A stretch of DNA of 9,356 bases. Origin: an uncultured Lachnospiraceae bacterium (GTDB taxonomy: Bacteria; Bacillota; Clostridia; Lachnospirales; Lachnospiraceae). Position 1 is the stretch's first letter. Every line of letters starts with the position of its first letter. Below the pieces are notes generated by a model, which was not told where the DNA came from, did not search any database, and was given only the letters and a program-made list of their open reading frames with translations. A program made the position numbers and the translations under genes. Positions 1 to 6,217 of the stretch are shown one piece after another. The stretch is taken from assembly GCA_949346185.1 (NCBI GenBank), contig CASGVX010000069.1:1-9356 (forward strand), written 5' to 3'.

Positions 1-41
1 GCTGGCATAGCGCTGCACTGTGGCAAAGTTTCCTATAAGCC

Positions 42-72
42 AAAAAAAGTCCCTTTGCTCTCGCAAAAGGAC
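42..72 (-). terminator. Intrinsic terminator of the T-box leader
   Basis: On the minus strand GTCCTTTTGC pairs with GCAAAGGGAC (10 bp, one G-U) around a GAGA loop. Seven T residues follow (42-48). This is the terminator arm of the T-box switch. Pairing of the T-box core with an uncharged tRNA acceptor end would prevent its formation. Confidence 0.93.
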
Positions 73-303
73 GAATTCACTCGCGTTACCACCTTTTTTT
101 GCACCTTGCTCACGCAAAATGCCTCATCAGGATACTTCCATATCCCTGCGCGATAACGGGCGCATCACCGTCAAGGCCTACTTGCTACCGTTCAGCCCGA
201 TACTCCAAGAGGTATTCATAGCAGGTTCCGCAGGCGCCTCTCATCAACCGGCTGCTTTCTGTCTGTTTTCTCCACTACTACTTATTCTTTTCTTCGTATT
301 TTA
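42..303 (-). promoter_or_regulatory. T-box riboswitch (tRNA-sensing leader)
   Basis: Read on the minus strand, this is a complete T-box leader. Such leaders bind an uncharged tRNA and let transcription continue into an amino-acid gene. The T-box core GGTGGTAACGCG is at 82-93. Just downstream is an intrinsic terminator (42-72), which the antiterminator would compete with. The Stem I distal loop (GGTTGATGAGAGGC) is near 235-250. The conserved GGAG after the distal region is near 203-206, and the specifier loop (GAACGGTAGCAAGTAGG) is near 177-193. Stem II/III-type sequence (GACGG...CCGTTATC) follows. The specifier reads AGC (Ser) if it is followed by A then AGTAG, or GCA (Ala) if shifted by one base. 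The T-box bulge TGGT pairs best with a tRNA whose discriminator is A. The regulated gene, probably an aminoacyl-tRNA synthetase, lies beyond the left edge; its start codon is not certain in positions 1-41. Confidence 0.93.
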
Positions 304-310
304 CATAGAC

Positions 311-339
311 ATTCTAACCAATCTTTCCTCTCCTGTCAA
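311..339 (-). promoter_or_regulatory. Sigma-A promoter of the T-box leader
   Basis: On the minus strand a perfect -35 TTGACA (334-339) is followed by a 17-bp spacer and TAGAAT (311-316), one mismatch from consensus. The predicted start is near 303, which matches the 5' end of the T-box Stem I region. The off-window gene therefore probably has its own promoter and is not read through from the Spo0A-like gene. Confidence 0.85.
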
Positions 340-388
340 TATTTAAACAATATTTTCAGAAAATATCATGAAATTCGTGAAATTAATT

Positions 389-457
389 GCTATTCACGGC
401 GGCTGTGTAAAGATAATTTCTTATTTGATCCATTTTCCATCACCGACCGTGAATAGC
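389..457. repeat. Inverted repeat downstream of the Spo0A-like gene
   Basis: GCTATTCACGG (389-399) and CCGTGAATAGC (447-457) are perfect 11-bp inverted repeats separated by 47 bases. They lie between the stop codon of the Spo0A-like gene and the T-box promoter. A second pair (GGCTGT with ACAGCC on the minus strand) overlaps and could form an alternative stem. There is no T-run after the stem on either strand, so it is not a classical intrinsic terminator, although it is where the upstream transcript would be expected to end. Confidence 0.5.
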
Positions 458-463
458 GACAGC

Positions 464-1330
464 CTATGATACTTTTTTCGTGCGATATTCCAAGCGCAGC
501 TTGTCCGTCAGCAATGCCATAAATTCAGAATTGGTAGGCTTTCCCTTTCCTGCGCAAACCGTATTGCCGAAAAATTCCTCCAGCGTCTCCAGACTGCCCC
601 TGCGCCAAGCAATTTCAATGGCATGTCGAATGGTACGCTCCACGCTGCTGGAAGTAGTCTTGTACTTCTGGGCAATGGAGGGATAGAGAAATTTCGTGAT
701 ATAGTGCAGCATATTCCGGTCGTAGAAGGACATGATAATGCCCTCCCTTATGTACTGGTAGCCTTTGATATGCGCCGGAATGCCGATCTCCAATAGAATG
801 TTGGTCACATCCATCTCCAGATCTCCCGAGAAGCGATAGCCCTCACCTTGGGCAACGCCAGTTCCCCGGGCAGGGATTTGAGCCACCTCGCCTTCCGTCC
901 CCTTCTCTGGCTGTCTGGGAATGGATGGCATATAATCCCTCCCCTCCTGCCTTTCCATCAACTGGAAAATCCTCTTCATAAGCATGGTATTGGACACTGG
1001 CTTCATCATATAGTAATCCGCCCCAGCCTTCATCGCCTCGTTCACCAAGTTTTCCATCCTCAGCGCTGTCTCGATAACAAATACCGGACGTCTGGCAACC
1101 ATGTCTCCCCTGTTCACCTCCTCTAGGATTCCGATACCGTCGATGCCCGGAAGAATCATGTCCATCACCACCACATCCGGCCGCTTCTCCCTGATCGCCT
1201 CCAGCGCCTTGCTGCCATTTCCCGTGGACAGAACCACTTCCATCCCCATTTCCCTCATGGAACGCTCCTTGCTCTCCCTGTCCTGCACATTGTTATCTGC
1301 TATAATGATGCGCAATGCTGTCTCTTTCAT
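464..1330 (-). CDS. spo0A: Spo0A-family response regulator (sporulation transcription factor)
   Basis: A 288-residue cytoplasmic transcription factor of the Spo0A family, the phosphorylation-controlled master switch for entry into sporulation. The receiver domain spans about 1-125. The phospho-acceptor is D57 (in VVVMDMILPG), with the switch Thr at T88 and the conserved Lys at K110 (MMKPVS). A variable linker of about 45 residues follows. The Spo0A-type DNA-binding domain (about 170-288) closely matches the family, including EIGIPAHIKGY, SSVERTIRHAIEIAW and GKPTNSEF. I chose the ATG at 1330 because AAAGGAG lies upstream and the family N-terminus begins there; an ATG at 1378 in the same frame would add 16 atypical residues and has no clear ribosome binding site. 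Two oddities: the acidic pocket reads A-D12-N13-N where Spo0A proteins usually have A-D-D-N, and spoIVB, the usual upstream neighbour, is absent. It may therefore be a second Spo0A-like copy rather than the main one. Transcription is likely from promoters at 1545-1572 and perhaps 1426-1454. Confidence 0.93.
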   Translation of the reverse strand: MKETALRIIIADNNVQDRESKERSMREMGMEVVLSTGNGSKALEAIREKRPDVVVMDMILPGIDGIGILEEVNRGDMVARRPVFVIETALRMENLVNEAMKAGADYYMMKPVSNTMLMKRIFQLMERQEGRDYMPSIPRQPEKGTEGEVAQIPARGTGVAQGEGYRFSGDLEMDVTNILLEIGIPAHIKGYQYIREGIIMSFYDRNMLHYITKFLYPSIAQKYKTTSSSVERTIRHAIEIAWRRGSLETLEEFFGNTVCAGKGKPTNSEFMALLTDKLRLEYRTKKVS

Positions 1331-1425
1331 AAAAAAATCCAACTCCTTTCTTTCTAAAAGCCCATCTCTCCTTCTCATTCAACATAAATCCAGAAGATTT
1401 GGACTTTTCACTCGATGATGTTTTA

Positions 1426-1454
1426 ATTATAGACAAAGGACGGGAATATCCGTG
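1426..1454 (-). promoter_or_regulatory. Possible second promoter of the Spo0A-like gene
   Basis: On the minus strand a perfect TATAAT (1426-1431) lies about 95 bases before the start codon. At the 17-bp position the -35 is poor (CACGGA, 1449-1454). A strong -10 with a weak -35 and a tandem repeat just upstream (1458-1479) is the usual look of an activator-dependent promoter. This is inferred from the sequence only. Confidence 0.4.
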
Positions 1455-1457
1455 TAA

Positions 1458-1479
1458 TCCAAAAGGAATCCAAATGGAA
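1458..1479. repeat. Two 11-bp tandem repeats, possible operator
   Basis: Two adjacent 11-bp units, TCCAAAAGGAA and TCCAAATGGAA, differ at one position. Each contains TCC-N4-GGA. The 11-bp spacing is one helical turn, as in sites bound by head-to-tail response-regulator dimers of the OmpR/PhoB type. They lie 3 bp upstream of the weak -35 of the putative promoter at 1426-1454. Confidence 0.45.
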
Positions 1480-1544
1480 TTACCCCCAGATTCATACAAA
1501 AATCTTTGAAAAAAAACAAAAACGGCATCTGATTGTGACAAAAT

Positions 1545-1572
1545 ATCATAGTATGCTACCATTCACAGTCAA
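1545..1572 (-). promoter_or_regulatory. Sigma-A promoter for the Spo0A-like gene
   Basis: On the minus strand TTGACT (1567-1572), a 16-bp spacer and TATGAT (1545-1550) give a good vegetative promoter. The start would be near 1538, leaving an untranslated leader of about 200 bases before the ATG at 1330. No terminator is visible between the upstream gene (stop at 1629) and this promoter, so some read-through is also possible. Confidence 0.65.
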
Positions 1573-1628
1573 TGTATAAGGATACTTCTCCATGATTCCT
1601 TACTCACAATCAACTGCGCATAGTAACG

Positions 1629-2510
1629 TCAATTCTCATTTGAAGCAAATAACGACGTGCCGGCGCGCTGCTCTCCCGCTCCTCCTTCCCCGCTGCATGC
1701 CGCAATATACTGGCTCCTCCACTTTCTTGCCTCCTCCCGGTACTTCGTAGCCGTATCCATCAATTCACCATACTGGGTCTTTATGCTCTCAATCAGTTCC
1801 CGGCTATCCTGCAAATCCTGCCGCAGCAGTTCAATTTCTTCGCTGTTCCGGTTCTGCTGCCCTGCCAATTCACTCTGCCTCGCCTCCCACCAATACTTCC
1901 AGCCTGCCAGTTCCTCCCAAGCATCCCCGGAACACAAGCGGTAGTATCTATGCACCCTCCCATCGTCCACGCCCACGAGCAATTCCTCTCCCCAGGGCAG
2001 AACTTCATAATCCGGCCTGCTGTCATATTCACCAAGAACCTCCGTCTTCTTTCCTTCGCCCACATAAACCCCCCGCAGGGCGCAACCTCCCTCCCACTCC
2101 TTCTCCTCCATATAGAACACCAATAATTTCTCCCCATGGCGCATCAGCCTGGGACAGCAGATTCGCATATTCCCCCCTGACTCCAGTACATATTTCTTGT
2201 CGGGCTGAGATGCGTCCCGCACCAGATACTCCCCTCTCTGGTTCCTATACCCATAATAAACCGCATCCCGCCAGAATATATCGGACAAATCCCCCCTGCA
2301 GTCTCCTGCCAAGAGCTGGGGACGGGTCCATGACTGGCCCCACCATCTCCGAAAATACACCCCTTTTTGAAAAGAATACACAACGATATACTGTCCCTGT
2401 CCCAAAGAATATATTCCCATAGCACCCCTCATTCCTGCATAATAAATCCAGCGTACCGTATCATCGACCATGAGAAAATGCCCAAACGTCAACGATACGG
2501 CGCGCATCAT
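1629..2510 (-). CDS. Unrecognised aromatic-rich protein with C-terminal coiled coil
   Basis: I do not recognise this family. The product is up to 293 residues, with no signal peptide or membrane helix. Residues about 1-200 are rich in Tyr, Trp and Gly. They show repeated short beta-strand-like stretches such as VRWIYYAG, YIVVYSFQKGVYF, DAVYYGYRNQRGEYLV, KLLVFYMEE and HRYYRLCSG, which suggest a small beta-propeller or lectin-like fold. Residues about 205-270 are rich in Glu, Gln, Arg and Leu with heptad spacing (EEIELLRQDLQDSRELIESI), which predicts a coiled coil. The start is uncertain. The ATG at 2510 directly follows an in-frame TGA and lacks a good ribosome binding site. Other candidates are the ATG codons at 2471 and 2420; the last follows GAGGGG, but it would cut into sequence that still looks like the repeats. 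It is divergent from the Cys-rich gene and upstream of the Spo0A-like gene, so a spore-related role is possible but unproven. Confidence 0.75.
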   Translation of the reverse strand: MMRAVSLTFGHFLMVDDTVRWIYYAGMRGAMGIYSLGQGQYIVVYSFQKGVYFRRWWGQSWTRPQLLAGDCRGDLSDIFWRDAVYYGYRNQRGEYLVRDASQPDKKYVLESGGNMRICCPRLMRHGEKLLVFYMEEKEWEGGCALRGVYVGEGKKTEVLGEYDSRPDYEVLPWGEELLVGVDDGRVHRYYRLCSGDAWEELAGWKYWWEARQSELAGQQNRNSEEIELLRQDLQDSRELIESIKTQYGELMDTATKYREEARKWRSQYIAACSGEGGAGEQRAGTSLFASNEN

Positions 2511-2592
2511 TCAGACTATCTTAATTTATATGGTAGCAATTTGGGAAATAGAACATAAGATAAATCAAACAAGAAAAAAAGGAAGTAACAAT
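2511..2592. promoter_or_regulatory. Divergent intergenic region, promoters not resolved
   Basis: This AT-rich gap separates two divergent genes and should hold a promoter for each. No good sigma-A promoter is visible. On the plus strand CATAAGATA (2554-2562) fits the -10 pattern CATANNNTA of late mother-cell sigma-K promoters, but no matching -35 is clear. On the minus strand CATATAAATT is a weaker match to the same class. The Cys-rich gene has a clear ribosome binding site here (AAGGAAG, 2579-2585). Confidence 0.3.
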
Positions 2593-3576
2593 ATGGAAAT
2601 TTGTAATTCAGGAAAATGCGGATGCAGTACCCGAATTGTCAGCCAGACAGTGCAGAATATGCCCCATGGATGCACCGACGTATGCGTGAATCCTATCTGC
2701 GGAGACCCAAGTGTCTTAAGCATCATGGCACCTCTCATTTACGATGAAATCGGCATCAACCTTTGTGCAACCTTTGATTTATGCACAAACATTTCCTGTG
2801 CCTATCCCACTGCCACAAAGGCAAACATTCAGGTAATCAGCATCACCAGCGACTGCGGGCCTGCGGATATCTCCATCAGGAACATCAGCGGTCGCCCCAA
2901 CTGCTATGAAGTCACCCTGTCAAACCTGAAAGTCACCTTTGCGATGAACCTGTTTGACGCAGACTGCCGCCTAGTGGGAACCATCTATCCCACTGCAGTA
3001 TATCTGCCGGCAAAGTGCAAGGCACCCACTTACAATAAGGAAACCAATCCTTCTTCTGTAACCATGGAAATATTCGCACCCTACGGTGCTGTCTATAACG
3101 ACACCTGTGCCACGCCCACGCCTGCGATTAACTTTATCGGCTCCCTCACCAGCAACAACGCCATCCGTCAGGGAATCAACCTGTTTGCCTATCCAAAGCT
3201 GATTGGATTCGACATTGCAAACGACAACGCCACCGTGGGCCTCACCCTGGTGCTGCAGAGCCTGTACTATGCCGGATACAACGTAGCCAGCGAAGGCAAA
3301 ATCCAGACGCCAAAAGGAAACCTCCTAGGTGCTGATGATACGGATTGCATGGAATTTGTCGCCGGGGAGCTGCTGAACCTGGACATCAAGCCATTGGAAT
3401 TAGGGCCGCCCAAATGCGAGGAACGCCTGAAAAAGGAATGCAAGAAGGAGTCCGTCAGCTGCGGCACCTGCTCTGACTGCCCAAAGCCGCCAAAGCCTAA
3501 ATGCCATTGCCATGAAGAGGCCCCAAGGGAATGCGCCGCATCCCTTTCCCCGGCTCCTCCTATGCCAAAAGACTGA
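2593..3576 (+). CDS. Unrecognised Cys-rich protein, possible spore-surface component
   Basis: I do not recognise this family. The product is 327 residues with 23 cysteines by my count, spread through the whole chain. There is no signal peptide and no membrane helix. The N-terminus carries a close-packed CNSGKCGC followed by C-x3-C-x4-C. The middle (about 50-280) is rich in Thr, Ile, Val and Asn and looks like an all-beta domain. The last 50 residues form a charged tail with CEERLKKEC, CGTCSDC, KPPKPKCHCHEE and a Pro-rich end. The start at 2593 was chosen because AAGGAAG lies 7 bases upstream; the open frame runs back to 2470, but that part is not protein-like. High cysteine content without an export signal is typical of spore coat or exosporium proteins, or of metal-binding proteins. 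Its position near a Spo0A-like gene fits the former. A strong terminator follows. Confidence 0.85.
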   Translation: MEICNSGKCGCSTRIVSQTVQNMPHGCTDVCVNPICGDPSVLSIMAPLIYDEIGINLCATFDLCTNISCAYPTATKANIQVISITSDCGPADISIRNISGRPNCYEVTLSNLKVTFAMNLFDADCRLVGTIYPTAVYLPAKCKAPTYNKETNPSSVTMEIFAPYGAVYNDTCATPTPAINFIGSLTSNNAIRQGINLFAYPKLIGFDIANDNATVGLTLVLQSLYYAGYNVASEGKIQTPKGNLLGADDTDCMEFVAGELLNLDIKPLELGPPKCEERLKKECKKESVSCGTCSDCPKPPKPKCHCHEEAPRECAASLSPAPPMPKD

Positions 3577-3612
3577 CTACCCAATCATTCTGAATAATTC
3601 TTCTGCACAATC

Positions 3613-3655
3613 AAGGGGCTATCGCACTAGTAGATTCTTAGTGCGATAGCCCCTT
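3613..3655. terminator. Bidirectional intrinsic terminator
   Basis: AAGGGGCTATCGCACTA (3613-3629) and its exact complement (3639-3655) form a perfect 17-bp stem with a 9-base loop. On the plus strand ATCTTTT follows. On the minus strand the tail is weaker (TTGATTGTG). It lies between the convergent Cys-rich gene and lysR-type gene and would end both transcripts. Hairpins of the GGGGCTxTCGCA type are common downstream of genes in Lachnospiraceae, from general knowledge. Confidence 0.88.
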
Positions 3656-3660
3656 ATCTT

Positions 3661-4545
3661 TTAGCAAAACTCTTCCTGACGGTACCACGCCAGCACATGG
3701 CGGTACATGGTCCTCACCGCAGGAGCCAGAAAATCCGGGTGCAGCGCTGCAATCCCGATAATGCGGTTCGCCTCCGGGAGCACCGGGTAGCTGTCCACCT
3801 CATAGGGAATGTCATTCATGACCATCTCCGGCATAATGCAGATTCCAAAGCCATGAGCCACCATGGCGATGGTGGACAGGTCATCCACCACATGGTAATG
3901 GGACTGGATTTCTAATGAATTTTCCTTGAGGAAATTCTGGATATCCGCATCCGTAGATTCCCTCTGGGTGACAAATTGATGGTTACGCATCTCCTCAATG
4001 CCAATCCCCCCATTCTCCGTCTCCACCTTCATCCCCTTGGGCACCACGCACAGCAGGGGATCTCTGCAGAGAGGCTCGATGGGCAAATCCCCGGCGCTGG
4101 ACAGGGAGAGAAATCCCAAATCCACCACCCCATTCTTAATCCAATAGGCCACATCGTCATAGGTTCCCTGAAAAACTTCGATGGAAATATCAGGATATTC
4201 CCTTCGGAACGACTTGATAATATCCGGCATCCAGTTGGTGCATACGCTGGAAAAAGAGCCCACCCGCACCTTCCCCTGTTTCAGTCCATTGAACTCGGCA
4301 ATCGCCTGCTGCAAACTCTCGTCGCTGTTTAACACCGCATTGATGTAGGGCAGCAGATGTTCCCCGGAGTTAGTCAGCGTGACCCCAGCCTTACTGCGGT
4401 TCAGCACGCTGAAACCCAGTTCCCCCTCCAGAGAGGAAATAGCGTGGCTCACCGCCGAGGGGGTAAGTCCGAGAATATCCGCCGCCTTCCGAAAACTTCC
4501 CTGCTCCGATACTGTCTTCAACACCTGATACATTAATAGCGTCAT
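3661..4545 (-). CDS. LysR-family transcriptional regulator
   Basis: A 294-residue LysR-type regulator of normal length. The N-terminal winged helix-turn-helix (about 1-60) is clear: FRKAADILGLTPSAVSHAISSLEGELG, followed by LFxR-like VLNRSKAGVTLTNSGE. The rest is the periplasmic-binding-protein-like effector domain, with VRVGSFSSVCTNWMPDIIKSF opening the first subdomain and DLSTIAMVAHGFGICIMPEM in the second. Such proteins sense a small molecule and usually activate a nearby or divergent gene. Here there is no divergent partner, because the gene is the last of an operon after dtd, so the target and ligand cannot be read from context. The start at 4545 has GGGGAG 4 bases upstream. It begins 30 bases after the dtd stop and is followed at once by the terminator at 3613-3655. 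Confidence 0.95.
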   Translation of the reverse strand: MTLLMYQVLKTVSEQGSFRKAADILGLTPSAVSHAISSLEGELGFSVLNRSKAGVTLTNSGEHLLPYINAVLNSDESLQQAIAEFNGLKQGKVRVGSFSSVCTNWMPDIIKSFRREYPDISIEVFQGTYDDVAYWIKNGVVDLGFLSLSSAGDLPIEPLCRDPLLCVVPKGMKVETENGGIGIEEMRNHQFVTQRESTDADIQNFLKENSLEIQSHYHVVDDLSTIAMVAHGFGICIMPEMVMNDIPYEVDSYPVLPEANRIIGIAALHPDFLAPAVRTMYRHVLAWYRQEEFC

Positions 4546-4575
4546 GATTCTCCCCTTGCTTCCTTATCCGATATC

Positions 4576-5034
4576 TCACACATTCGGAAAAATCTCCGCT
4601 GAATCCAGCACGATGGTAAATGGCCCGTCATTCTCCAACTCAACCTTCATATGTGCCCCAAAAGCCCCGGTTCCCACGGAAAGCCCCAGTTTTCCAGCCT
4701 CTTCCACCACATACTCATAGAGGGCATTGGCCTCCTCCGGCTTCCCAGCCTCGAAGAAAGAGGGACGATTCCCCTTCTTGCAATCAGCATACAGCGTAAA
4801 CTGGGATACGAAGAGCAGTTCTCCCCCCACATCCGCCACGGACTTGTTAATCTTCCCCTCCTCGTCGGAAAAAATGCGGAGTTTCACCAACTTGTGCAGC
4901 ATCTTATCTGCCACCTCCCTAGTGTCCTGCTGCCCCACGCCCATCAGCACCAGATATCCCTTCCCGATGGAGCCGGTCACCTCTCCCTCCACCGTCACTT
5001 TCGCATAATTCACCCGCTGTATGACAAACTTCAT
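4576..5034 (-). CDS. dtd: D-aminoacyl-tRNA deacylase
   Basis: A 152-residue cytoplasmic enzyme of the DTD family, of standard length. It hydrolyses the ester bond of D-aminoacyl-tRNAs, and of Gly mischarged on tRNA-Ala, so that D-amino acids do not enter translation. The two signature motifs are present: SQFTLYADCKKGNRPSF (about residues 78-94), holding the SQxT active-site loop, and NDGPFT near the C-terminus (about 136-141), the family's Gly-cisPro motif. The N-terminus MKFVIQRVNYAKVTVEGE is also typical. The ATG at 5034 directly follows the TAG stop of the upstream membrane-protein gene, and its ribosome binding site (GAGGAG) lies inside that gene, so translation is probably coupled. In many Firmicutes dtd follows relA; that neighbour is absent here. 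Confidence 0.97.
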   Translation of the reverse strand: MKFVIQRVNYAKVTVEGEVTGSIGKGYLVLMGVGQQDTREVADKMLHKLVKLRIFSDEEGKINKSVADVGGELLFVSQFTLYADCKKGNRPSFFEAGKPEEANALYEYVVEEAGKLGLSVGTGAFGAHMKVELENDGPFTIVLDSAEIFPNV

Positions 5035-6090
5035 CTATCTTCGCTCCTCTCGATCATCTTTCAAAAAATACAAGAATATTTTGGTATTGGGGTAATATAT
5101 CATCTTCCCCATGCCCACGCGGCCTCCCTGCTGCTTCTTATAAAAATCATAAGCAGCCCTAGTCACCTCCGCCTCCCTCATTTCTACATCTGTAGAACTG
5201 ATATTCACGCTGTAGTGGCGAGTACGCCTCCTGCCCCTGCGAGTTCTGGTGATTTTCTCCCTCTGGCTCGTAGAAATATATGCCTGAATTTCCTGAGGCC
5301 CTGCCGTCAAATCACGTCCGATATCTCCCAGAGAGCCGGGCACTCCCATAATCATAATTATGCCGCCGAGAAGCACTGCTGAGAGAATGGCGCCCACCTT
5401 TTTATGAAAGACTCCGTAAAGCATGGTAACCCCCGCCACCGATAGCAGGGTCAGATTCATCACCAGCCTGATATACAATGCCGCCGCTCCAAAGCCCGGA
5501 TACAGAAATGCCCATGCCAGAACCATCACCACCAGAATGGCGGCATCCAGCACGATCCAAGAGGCATCTGCCTTCTTCTTCCCCTGTTCCTTGAACACAT
5601 CCCTGATTTCCAGAGAATCCTCCCCTTCATATGCCAGCACGCACAGAGCATCCCCCGCCTCCAGCCTGTTCTTCCCTCCAAAATTCAATCTCTTGTGCTC
5701 CTTTATCTCTCCCGTCATCGGATCCCTGTATGTAAAACTAAAATATTCCATCACGGTCTTGTCTTCCTTTTCCTGCCAGGTTCTCTCCACCCGCCCCTCA
5801 TGGGAACTGTAGACCGTGCCACCCTTGATGCTTTGGTAGCCCTTCCAATATCCCCTGCAAATCAGAATTGCCAGAAGCATCACCACCCCGCAGAGCAGGC
5901 TGGTGATAAGAAATCCCGCACTGACGCCCCCTGCATAGATGGCATAGATATCATAAGACTGCCAGATTCCCAATATCCCCATAGGCAAAACGCAGAGGCA
6001 GCCAATCACCGAAAAAGCCAGCAGCCACCCCGCATCCTTTTGTTCAAATTTTTGCTCCTCCTCCGAAGCCTGTCTCCATTTTTCAATCAT
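5035..6090 (-). CDS. Five-helix membrane protein with DUF3592-like soluble domain
   Basis: A 351-residue integral membrane protein of unknown function. Hydrophobic segments are at about 22-43, 54-78, 178-197, 202-228 and 233-252. Between helices 2 and 3 lies a soluble beta-type domain (about 90-165) with GGTVYSSHEGRVERT, then a Tyr/Phe-rich strand (EYFSFTYRDPMTGEIKEHK), then AGDALCVLAYEGEDSLEIR. This order resembles DUF3592 proteins, but the assignment is by pattern only. A cytoplasmic C-terminal tail (about 255-351) has an Arg-rich stretch, RTRRGRRRTRHYS, and ends in charged residues. I chose the ATG at 6090 because GGAG lies 6 bases upstream; the ATG at 6102, four codons earlier, has almost no spacer. 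It is the first gene of the operon with dtd and the LysR-type gene, with no gap to dtd. Confidence 0.85.
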   Translation of the reverse strand: MIEKWRQASEEEQKFEQKDAGWLLAFSVIGCLCVLPMGILGIWQSYDIYAIYAGGVSAGFLITSLLCGVVMLLAILICRGYWKGYQSIKGGTVYSSHEGRVERTWQEKEDKTVMEYFSFTYRDPMTGEIKEHKRLNFGGKNRLEAGDALCVLAYEGEDSLEIRDVFKEQGKKKADASWIVLDAAILVVMVLAWAFLYPGFGAAALYIRLVMNLTLLSVAGVTMLYGVFHKKVGAILSAVLLGGIIMIMGVPGSLGDIGRDLTAGPQEIQAYISTSQREKITRTRRGRRRTRHYSVNISSTDVEMREAEVTRAAYDFYKKQQGGRVGMGKMIYYPNTKIFLYFLKDDREERR

Positions 6091-6122
6091 ATTTTTCTCC
6101 ATTCTTCAAAATGCATACTCAC

Positions 6123-6128
6123 ATCATA
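6123..6128 (-). promoter_or_regulatory. Extended -10 promoter of the membrane protein-dtd-lysR operon
   Basis: On the minus strand TATGAT (6123-6128) is preceded by TGG, giving the TGn extended -10 that can replace a good -35. No consensus -35 is seen at 17 bp (TGGTTT). The start would be near 6116, about 25 bases before the chosen ATG. Confidence 0.45.
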
Positions 6129-6167
6129 CCATAAATTTCCAACCAAAACCAGCCTTCTACACAATCG

Positions 6168-6210
6168 AATACGCCGGAAAGTCGGACACATGCCAACTTC
6201 CCGGCGCATT
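6168..6210. terminator. Strong hairpin after the polysaccharide deacetylase gene
   Basis: Two 18-base arms (6168-6185 and 6193-6210) pair with three G-U-type positions around a 7-base loop. The stem contains CGCCGG and starts about 8 bases after the stop codon. No T-run follows on either strand, so it may be a weak, factor-assisted terminator or a 3'-end stabiliser of the transcript. Confidence 0.6.
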
Positions 6211-6217
6211 CATATCA

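Noticed and set aside
20..346. Plus-strand ORF of 108 codons
   Set aside because: It lies on the opposite strand of the T-box leader and its promoter, has no ribosome binding site, and its product is low in protein-like features.
624..630. Exact Spo0A-box sequence TGTCGAA
   Set aside because: It is inside the Spo0A-like coding region, where it results from the codons of the conserved IRHA stretch. It is not near a promoter.
1293..1562. Minus-strand ORF of 89 codons upstream of the Spo0A-like gene
   Set aside because: It overlaps the true start of the Spo0A-like gene and covers promoter and repeat elements. No ribosome binding site or family features.
4651..5382. Plus-strand ORF of 243 codons
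   Set aside because: It is the shadow of dtd and the membrane-protein gene, both of which have clear family or membrane features on the minus strand.
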